Shown here in pieces: positions 6,542 through 12,162 of a stretch of 12,162 nucleotides of DNA (its first letter is position 1; each line of letters opens with the position of its first letter). This stretch comes from JBEKSX01 sp049516635. GTDB lineage: Bacteria; Bacteroidota; Ignavibacteria; Tepidaquicellales; OLB5. Both the position numbers and the translations under genes were made by a program. The stretch is taken from NCBI GenBank assembly GCA_049516635.1, contig JBEKSX010000089.1:1-12162 (forward strand), in the 5' to 3' direction. Below the pieces are notes generated by a model. The model saw only the letters and a program-made list of their open reading frames with translations. It had not been told where the DNA came from and made no database searches.

Positions 6542-6965
6542 AATTTATTTATCAATATATTCAATATGATAATCGAGAAGCATTATTTTAAGGTCAAAAT
6601 TAGGAAGAATATTAATTTCAATCAACTACTTGAAGATAGCAAACCAAAGAATAAGCTCAAAATCTCAAATATTCCAGCTTTTCTTGCAGGCAGATGAAAG
6701 AGTTATTGAAAACATAGAGGTTCTTAAAAAAAGGATAATATTCTGAAATATGTCAATAAATCAGGCATATTGCAATTTGCAGAATAATATTTTATATTAC
6801 ATTAGGTGGAGTATTAAAGAGAATTCAAATTAACCCCTTGAATAATTTCAAAATTAACTCCTCGCTTCTAAAAAGAAATCTATGAAGAATCTATTCTTAT
6901 TGATAGTTTCTTACACAACATTACATACTTGTCGCCTGTATTTACTAACTTTAACAACTTGAACA
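6542..6965. other. Intergenic region between divergent esterase and kinase genes
   Basis: A 424-bp AT-rich stretch without a supportable gene. It must contain both divergent promoters, but none can be placed well. Two structures are visible. An interrupted stem pairs TATTCTG (6739-6745) with CAGAATA (6780-6786), with inner arms AATATG (6747-6752) and CATATT (6766-6771). A direct repeat lies at 6824-6838 and 6847-6862. Confidence 0.55.
6824..6862. repeat. Short direct repeat upstream of the histidine kinase
   Basis: TTCAAATTAACCCCT (6824-6838) recurs as TTCAAAATTAACTCCT (6847-6862), with one inserted A and one C/T change. The start-to-start spacing is 23 bp, about two helical turns, as expected for a regulator bound on one face of the DNA. 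It lies about 100-140 bp before the kinase start. Direct repeats of this length can occur by chance in AT-rich DNA. Confidence 0.3.
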
Positions 6966-8771
6966 ATGGATAATTTTCTTACCGAGATAGGTTTATCCGG
7001 CCCGAAACATAAATCATCGATCTTCGAAAAAGTATGGGATTCATCGGCAGATGGAATGAGGATAACAGACCCGGAAGGGATAATGTTATATGTAAATGAA
7101 GCTTTCTGCAAGATGGTTGATAAAGATAAAGGTTTGTTAATCGGACAGCCTCTCCAAATCATTTACAGGAAAGACACACAGGAAGACGTATCCAGACAGT
7201 ATAAAGAAAATCATTTCTCTCAAAAGCTGCAGTTACGGACAGAAAGGGAGATAGAATTGTGGAACGGTGAAATAATAGATGTTGAATTATCAAATTCGTT
7301 CATCATTCTGGAAGATAATAAACGGGTAGTGCTGAGCATATTCAGGGACATCACAGAACGCAATAAAATGGCAGAAGACCTGTACGAATCCCGCCAAATG
7401 CTCCAGCTGGTTCTGGACAATATACCGCAACGAGTATTCTGGAAAGACACAAATTCCGTATACCTCGGATGCAATAAGCACTTCGCCGAAGATGCCGGGC
7501 TCAAAGATCCTCATGAAATAATAAGCATGAATGATTTCGAGGTCAGCTGGAAAGAAACAGCAAATTTATACCGAGCTGATGACAAGCTTGTCATGGAAAC
7601 TGATACAGCTAAGATCAATTACGAGGAACCTCAAACGAGACCGGATGGCGAACTCCTTTACCTGAGAACGAGCAAAGTGCCGCTGCATGACAAAGCCGGG
7701 AGGGTGATCGGCATACTGGGTTCATATGAAGATATCACCGAAAAAAAGCGTGCCGAGGAAAAACTGCGAATGCTTTCGTGTGCAGTTGAACAAAGCCGCA
7801 GCTCGTATGTGATCACCGATACAGAATGCAGGATCGAATATGTTAACCCTGCTTTTACCGAAATAAAGGGATATTCATCAGAAGAAGTGATAGGCGATAC
7901 GCCCAGAATATTGACTACAGGCGCAACTACTGAAGAGATATATAATGAGTTATGGAATACCATCAAGAGCGGAGGCGAATGGCGCGGAGAACTACAGAAC
8001 ATAAAAAAAGGCGGTGAATTGTACTGGGAATTTGTGATAGTATCACCAATTAAAAATGAGGAAGGGGTGATCGAACATTTTCTTATTGTTCAGGAAGATA
8101 TTACGGAAAAGAAAATAAAGGACGATCAGCTCAGGAAAGCAGTAAAGGAAAAGGAGGTAATGTTAAGCGAGATACATCACCGCGTTAAGAATAATTTACA
8201 GATAATTTCCAGCCTTTTAAAGCTTCAATCAGGTTATATAAAAGACCCTGCAGCTCACGAATATTTCCAGATTAGCCAGGACCGTGTTAAAACAATGGCT
8301 CTGATACATGAACAACTTTATAAATCATCGGAACTAAGCAGGATAAATTTCAACGAATATCTACGCCAGTTAACAGTTCATTTATTGCAATCATACGGTA
8401 TCAGTCCTCACAAATGCAGTTTATCTGTTAATATAAAAGACATATATCTCGGAATAGATACGGCTATTCCCTGCGGGCTTCTCACCAACGAACTCATCAC
8501 AAATTCATTGAAGCATGCATTCCCGGGTGATAGGAAAGGTGAAATCAATATAGATATGACATCAAATCCCGATAACATGTGCACGCTGATAGTAAAGGAT
8601 AATGGTATCGGAATACCGGATGAAATAGATTTTAAAAGATCACACACACAGGGTATGCAGCTGATAATGACACTGGCAAAACAACTTGAGGGAGAGATCG
8701 AAATAGATAAGGAGGATGGGACGAAAGTCACAATAGTATTCCCGGCAGGTGCTTATAAACCGAGAATCTAA
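6966..8771 (+). CDS. Soluble sensor histidine kinase: three PAS domains plus HisKA_2/HATPase
   Basis: Autophosphorylating sensor kinase of the HisKA_2 (HWE-related) class. The 601 residues have no membrane segment or signal peptide, so it senses an intracellular or diffusible cue. Three PAS/PAC modules are visible at about 17-135, 142-262 and 268-385, each closing with a DITER/DITEK motif (129-132, 257-260, 379-382) leading into a connecting helix. The dimerisation/phosphoacceptor motif is EIHHRVKNNLQ (402-412), with His405 the likely phosphate acceptor. The ATPase domain has an N-box (LLTNELITNSLKHAF, 505-519) and G-boxes (DNGIGIP, 545-551; TQGMQLI, 561-567). There is no receiver domain and no response regulator within the window, so its partner is unknown. 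No haem or flavin ligand can be assigned. A 66-bp gap separates it from the methyltransferase gene; cotranscription is possible. Confidence 0.92.
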   Translation: MDNFLTEIGLSGPKHKSSIFEKVWDSSADGMRITDPEGIMLYVNEAFCKMVDKDKGLLIGQPLQIIYRKDTQEDVSRQYKENHFSQKLQLRTEREIELWNGEIIDVELSNSFIILEDNKRVVLSIFRDITERNKMAEDLYESRQMLQLVLDNIPQRVFWKDTNSVYLGCNKHFAEDAGLKDPHEIISMNDFEVSWKETANLYRADDKLVMETDTAKINYEEPQTRPDGELLYLRTSKVPLHDKAGRVIGILGSYEDITEKKRAEEKLRMLSCAVEQSRSSYVITDTECRIEYVNPAFTEIKGYSSEEVIGDTPRILTTGATTEEIYNELWNTIKSGGEWRGELQNIKKGGELYWEFVIVSPIKNEEGVIEHFLIVQEDITEKKIKDDQLRKAVKEKEVMLSEIHHRVKNNLQIISSLLKLQSGYIKDPAAHEYFQISQDRVKTMALIHEQLYKSSELSRINFNEYLRQLTVHLLQSYGISPHKCSLSVNIKDIYLGIDTAIPCGLLTNELITNSLKHAFPGDRKGEINIDMTSNPDNMCTLIVKDNGIGIPDEIDFKRSHTQGMQLIMTLAKQLEGEIEIDKEDGTKVTIVFPAGAYKPRI

Positions 8772-8837
8772 CTAAAGAATATTAAAAAATAGTAAGCTCG
8801 TGATATTATAAAATGAAAATTATGAAAATGAAAGACT

Positions 8838-9488
8838 ATGATACAGAATGAAATGGATAAAATATATAAAAGAGTCCCTCTAACGAAAATTCCCTGGAAT
8901 ATTGAGACCCCTCCAAAAGCTTTGGTAAAATTGATCGAGAGTGGCAAAGTTCTGCCATGCAGGACCATTGATCTGGGATGCGGTGCCGGAAACTATGCAG
9001 TATATCTGGCAAGTAAAGGATTTGATGTTACAGGCATTGATATCTCCTCAACAGCCATCGCACTGGCAAAAGAGAATGCAAAGAAGAAGGGTTTAAGGGT
9101 CAAATTTATTACCGCTAATGTTCTCGGAAAATTAGACAGTATCAAAAGAACTTTTGACTTCGCTTACGACTGGGAGGTACTGCACCACATATTCCCCGAT
9201 AAGAGAAAAAGATATGTTAAGAATGTACATAAAATTTTAAGTCCAAAAGGAAAATATCTTTCAGTATGTTTCAATGATAAAGATACACAGTTCGGCGGGT
9301 CAGGTAAATTCAGAGAAACCAGACTCGGAACAGTATTGTATTTTTCTTCAGAAGATGAATTGAAAGTACTATTCACACCATATTTCAAAATAATGGTAGT
9401 AAAAACCATAAAGATAAAAAGTCCGTTAACTTTTCATTATGTTAATTACGTCTTCATGGAGAAGAAAGAATTTCATTTTACAAACTAA
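8838..9488 (+). CDS. Class I SAM-dependent methyltransferase
   Basis: A 216-residue Rossmann-fold methyltransferase. Motif I is TIDLGCGAGNYAVYLA (43-58). Acidic Asp68 in VTGIDIS (64-70), at the end of strand 2, should bind the ribose of S-adenosylmethionine. FDFAYDWEVLHHIF (106-119) corresponds to motif post-II/strand 4, and ILSPKGKYLSVCF (133-145) to strand 5. The N-terminal KIPWNIETPPKALVKLIESG (18-37) resembles the cap of small-molecule methyltransferases such as the thiopurine-methyltransferase-like group, so a small substrate is more likely than DNA or rRNA; this is inference. The start was taken at 8838, the ATG that keeps the cap; only a weak GAAAG precedes it. The next gene begins 14 bp after its stop, suggesting a two-gene unit. 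Confidence 0.85.
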   Translation: MIQNEMDKIYKRVPLTKIPWNIETPPKALVKLIESGKVLPCRTIDLGCGAGNYAVYLASKGFDVTGIDISSTAIALAKENAKKKGLRVKFITANVLGKLDSIKRTFDFAYDWEVLHHIFPDKRKRYVKNVHKILSPKGKYLSVCFNDKDTQFGGSGKFRETRLGTVLYFSSEDELKVLFTPYFKIMVVKTIKIKSPLTFHYVNYVFMEKKEFHFTN

Positions 9489-9502
9489 ACCGTAAATTCA
9501 AC

Positions 9503-11059
9503 ATGAATTCCCTCTGCATAGAACTTAAAACAACCTGTAATTCCTGCGGTAACCCGCTCCCTGTAAATGCATTTACAAATGAAATCACATGCCCGTCATG
9601 CAGTAACGTAAATAAATTCGATCTTGATTTATGGAAAAACCTGCTGGAAGAAGCCACAAAAGATGCCCGCACTTTCGCACCCGACGAAGGACGTAATTCT
9701 CAGATTATGACGGGCGGCTCTTCATTTAATATAATGTACGGAAATCAAAATCCGCGTTGCGGTAAATGCAAAACTCCGATTCCGCTGGATGACCCCGAGA
9801 AATTATCAATAACTCCTCATTACAGCTGCACAAATTGCGGCAATATTATTTTTATTCGTAAGGGCACAGATTTGAAGGGAATGTTTTCCAGCTTTAAATA
9901 TTTTTTTGGCGAAGATGAATCAATGATAGATAAAAGTGCACAGGCAAATCAAACAATGGAGCAAACCGAAGAGAATAAACCAAAGCCGATTCTTTTCACA
10001 TGCCCATCTTGCGGCGGAAATCTGAAAATCGATGGCTCCGAAAGAACTATCACCTGTTCATTTTGCGATTCAAGCATTTACCTTCCCGATGATTTGTGGC
10101 ATCGCATGCATCCCGTGAAAACCGTTAGCCGATGGTATATATTAATGGACGATTCAGCTTTACCGATGGAGTGGGAATCTTTGGATGATGTTGTCATGGA
10201 TGAAAACGGCACTATTTATTACTGCGGAGCGGATTCTCTTGATAGTAGATTTACCCTGGCAGCTTTTGATACAAACCTGAAGAAAAAATGGGCACGATAC
10301 GATTACAAAATTGAAGAGAAAAGTGCATCTCTCTCGTATAATGCCGGTAAACTATTACTCTGGAGTAAAGATAATAAGCTAGTTTACAAATTATCTGTGA
10401 AAGACGGAAGTATAATTGAAATGATTCCGGATAAACCGAAAGTTGAAAACTCATTTACAATGAACGGTGCTGATTCTCTCACTTTCTGCCCGGATGATTC
10501 AATTCTTGCAGTAAAAGCCGGAAAAATATCGAGATTTGATATTAATAATAATCCCTTGCCTTTATGGTCGGGCAAGAGTTCGCATGATGGATTCTTTTCC
10601 AAATTATTTAGCCATAGTAATGATGATGTCAGTCCCTGGATTAACGATTTAAAAGATTATCCTGATGAAGTGGATGCATCCGACTGCATTATTAACTCCG
10701 GTTGGGATGGTTATATTTATTTATTTAACAAATATTCAGATTGTTATCTCGCTAAATATAAAAATTCGGGCGAAAAAGTTTACTGCATAAAGCTGGATTT
10801 CGAACAGTGCGATGGAAAACCATGTTCGGATTCCACCGGCAATGTATATGTTCTGGGTAAAGATAAAACCAATATAAACAAAGTTGTGAAAGTTTCTCCT
10901 GATGGAAGGGACGTTAAAACAATTATTTCGGGCATCTTACCCAGTAAAGATTATGATAATTTCGAAGCAATTACAGTTTCAAAAAATGGTGAGATTTATG
11001 TGTTTGGAGATGATTCATGCTTCAAAGCTTTTGATAATAGTTATAAAGAAGTGAAGTAA
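9503..11059 (+). CDS. Protein with three zinc ribbons and a beta-propeller-like C-terminal half
   Basis: Function not recognised. The N-terminal 195 residues of 518 hold three four-cysteine zinc ribbons: Cys12/15/30/33, Cys86/89/109/112 and Cys167/170/185/188. Ribbons 1 and 3 share the same 14-residue spacing and a downstream DLW motif (DLDLWKNLL at 40-48, PDDLWHRMH at 195-203), so they look like an internal duplication; ribbon 2 has a 19-residue spacing and no DLW. From about residue 208 to the end, repeated strand patterns such as GTIYYCG, GKLLLWSKD, GYIYLFNK, GNVYVLGK and GEIYVFGDD suggest five or more blades of a PQQ/NHL/WD-like propeller. There is no signal peptide or membrane segment, and cysteine ligands fit a cytoplasmic location. 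Zinc ribbons plus a propeller suggest a protein- or nucleic-acid-binding scaffold, which is inference. It follows the methyltransferase by 14 bp with no Shine-Dalgarno. Confidence 0.82.
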   Translation: MNSLCIELKTTCNSCGNPLPVNAFTNEITCPSCSNVNKFDLDLWKNLLEEATKDARTFAPDEGRNSQIMTGGSSFNIMYGNQNPRCGKCKTPIPLDDPEKLSITPHYSCTNCGNIIFIRKGTDLKGMFSSFKYFFGEDESMIDKSAQANQTMEQTEENKPKPILFTCPSCGGNLKIDGSERTITCSFCDSSIYLPDDLWHRMHPVKTVSRWYILMDDSALPMEWESLDDVVMDENGTIYYCGADSLDSRFTLAAFDTNLKKKWARYDYKIEEKSASLSYNAGKLLLWSKDNKLVYKLSVKDGSIIEMIPDKPKVENSFTMNGADSLTFCPDDSILAVKAGKISRFDINNNPLPLWSGKSSHDGFFSKLFSHSNDDVSPWINDLKDYPDEVDASDCIINSGWDGYIYLFNKYSDCYLAKYKNSGEKVYCIKLDFEQCDGKPCSDSTGNVYVLGKDKTNINKVVKVSPDGRDVKTIISGILPSKDYDNFEAITVSKNGEIYVFGDDSCFKAFDNSYKEVK

Positions 11060-11111
11060 TACAGAATTGTGACGCTTTCCCCATTAGTATATGGCAAGAA
11101 TCTTTTATTCG

Positions 11112-11184
11112 TGGAGCTAAGGAGGATCGAACTCCTGACCTTCTGAATGCCATTCAGACGCTCTCCCAGCTGAGCTATAGCCCC
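11112..11184 (-). tRNA. tRNA-Ala (anticodon GGC)
   Basis: The 73-nt cloverleaf folds fully: acceptor GGGGCTA/TAGCTCC, D arm GCTC-AGCTGGGA-GAGC, anticodon stem TCTGA/TCAGA with loop ATGGCAT (anticodon GGC at 11149-11151, reading GCC/GCU), variable loop AGGTC, and T arm AGGAG-TTCGATC-CTCCT. The acceptor contains G3:U70, the identity element for alanyl-tRNA synthetase, and discriminator A73. The 3' CCA is not encoded (ACGA follows), so a nucleotidyltransferase must add it. Confidence 0.96.
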
Positions 11185-11202
11185 AAATTTAATATTTTAA
11201 CA

Positions 11203-11231
11203 ATTTTAGCTAATTTTAATCTGAATTTCAA
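11203..11231 (-). promoter_or_regulatory. Candidate promoter of tRNA-Ala
   Basis: On the minus strand TTGAAA (11231-11226) is followed after exactly 17 bp by TAAAAT (11208-11203), then about 18 bp to the tRNA 5' end. It lies downstream of the terminator at 11286-11314, so the tRNA needs its own promoter here. The AT-rich context weakens the case. Confidence 0.4.
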
Positions 11232-11285
11232 ACCAATTCTGTATTAATTGAAAAAGTTCTCTCCTGGAATACCATGAGTCAGGTT

Positions 11286-11314
11286 AAAAAAAAAGCAAGG
11301 GCTTGCGCCCTTGC
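11286..11314 (-). terminator. Rho-independent terminator of the T9SS protein gene
   Basis: A perfect 8-bp stem GCAAGGGC/GCCCTTGC with a 4-nt loop spans 11295-11314. On the minus strand it is followed at once by nine T (11294-11286). It begins about 43 nt past the stop codon at 11357, a textbook position for ending transcription before the tRNA. Confidence 0.88.
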
Positions 11315-11356
11315 CATCTACTAACGGGGGATGGTAGTTTATTTTGGAAGGGAATC

Positions 11357-12162
11357 TTATTTTAGCAATATCATTTTCTTGATATCGGTATAACTCTCCG
11401 TCTCCAGCTTATAGAAATAAGCCCCGCTTGCATAATTTGTGGCATTCCACAGTATATCATAACTGCCGGGCTCTTTTCTCTCATTCACAAGCACCTCTAC
11501 TTCCCTGCCGAGTAGATCAAATATTATTATCTTGACACGACTCGTCTTCGGTATATCATACTTGATAGTCGTCGACGGGTTGAACGGGTTCGGATAGTTG
11601 TCATAAAGCTTAAATATCGTTGGGATTGTTGCAATCTTACCGCTTATCCCTGTGACCGGCGGACATGGCGGGGTCGGATTGGTCCTTGCCCATCCGGGTG
11701 TTGAGGTTGAACCGTAAGTCAGCTGCGTCAGTGAATCAAACATCACCGATGTATATCTTATAGTATCACAAGTTGTTACGGTTGTATCTATCCTGTTGAA
11801 TCTTATTCTGCCTATCAAATAACTGCCTGGCGCCAGCGTACAGCACGGGTTCGAAGGGCTGTGTGTTATGTTCAGGCTTATCGCCGTACCCCCGTTTATC
11901 GAAGTTGTTGTCATTGGCGAATAGTTAACGCTGTTCAAGCATGTAAGTGCTGAATCTACCGGATTATCGGGGTGTACCGTCAATCCGTTTGCAGGTACTG
12001 TATGAAAATCTACCCTCAGATTACACGAACCGACTTTCCAGGTCTGACCTGCAGGTACTGTTGCCACTACATCAAATTTAAAAAACCCGCTTCTAACTCC
12101 GGGGTTAGTAAGTGCTATGGTAACTTTGATCTGTGAATAGGCAAAACCTGATACAAACAGGC
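11357..12162 (-). CDS. Secreted protein with type IX secretion sorting domain (5' end cut by window)
   Basis: The frame is open to the window edge, giving 267 residues. The first visible residues, LFVSGFAYSQ, look like the end of a signal peptide, so only a few N-terminal residues are missing. The first methionine-like start inside (12067) is an internal GTG and not the real start. Visible residues about 11-150 form a beta-rich domain (KVTIALTNPG, SGFFKFDVVATVPAG, VGSCNLRVDF, APGSYLIGRIRF) with several cysteines; it may be cohesin-like but I cannot assign it. After a Pro/Thr linker, residues about 182-267 are a Por/T9SS C-terminal sorting domain: KLYDNYPNPFNPSTTIKYDI, VKIIIFDLLGREVEVLV, GSYDILWNATNYASGAYFYK, and final KKMILLK. 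Export through the outer membrane by T9SS, with removal of this domain, is expected from the family. A strong terminator follows. Confidence 0.9.
   Translation of the reverse strand, partial: LFVSGFAYSQIKVTIALTNPGVRSGFFKFDVVATVPAGQTWKVGSCNLRVDFHTVPANGLTVHPDNPVDSALTCLNSVNYSPMTTTSINGGTAISLNITHSPSNPCCTLAPGSYLIGRIRFNRIDTTVTTCDTIRYTSVMFDSLTQLTYGSTSTPGWARTNPTPPCPPVTGISGKIATIPTIFKLYDNYPNPFNPSTTIKYDIPKTSRVKIIIFDLLGREVEVLVNERKEPGSYDILWNATNYASGAYFYKLETESYTDIKKMILLK

Noticed and set aside
7220..8002. Minus-strand open frames of 74-114 codons
   Set aside because: Antisense shadows of the PAS kinase coding sequence.
11357..12067. Start of the T9SS protein at 12067
   Set aside because: The codon is an internal GTG within a continuous frame, and a signal-peptide end (LFVSGFAYSQ) lies upstream at the window edge.

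Overview
The window looks like chromosomal DNA of a Gram-negative member of the Bacteroidota/Chlorobi group. The best evidence is a type IX secretion sorting domain of the 'YPNPFNPSTTIKY' kind, a TonB-dependent receptor with a carboxypeptidase-regulatory-like N-terminus, and start codons that mostly lack a Shine-Dalgarno sequence. The YPNPFNP style and gene content suggest Ignavibacteria or a relative; that placement is an inference.

Layout: (1) 1-544, minus: the first 181 codons of a hexameric glutamate dehydrogenase (gdhA), with the only strong Shine-Dalgarno in the window. (2) 545-1708: about 1.16 kb without a convincing gene, filled with small repeats. These are palindrome-bounded units, GC-rich hairpin repeats, and two 7-nt tandem arrays in opposite orientation. 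(3) 1709-3130, minus: an NAD(P)-dependent aldehyde dehydrogenase with all catalytic residues. (4) 3333-5627, plus: a TonB-dependent outer-membrane receptor. It converges, with a 14-bp gap, on (5) 5642-6541, minus: a secreted LpqC/PHB-depolymerase-type esterase. (6) 6966-8771, plus: a soluble histidine kinase with three PAS domains and a HisKA_2-type core. (7) 8838-9488, plus: a class I SAM methyltransferase, followed after 14 bp by (8) 9503-11059, plus: an unusual protein with three zinc ribbons and a beta-propeller-like C-terminal half. (9) 11112-11184, minus: tRNA-Ala(GGC) with a plausible promoter. (10) 11286-11314: a rho-independent terminator for (11) 11357-12162, minus: a T9SS-exported beta-rich protein cut by the window edge within its signal peptide.

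Most genes are independent housekeeping or accessory units. The only likely operon is the plus-strand run 6966-11059, and within it the methyltransferase/zinc-ribbon-propeller pair is the tightest. The most novel material is the zinc-ribbon-propeller protein and the repeat-packed intergenic region. I see no CRISPR array, transposase, phage gene or recognised defence system.
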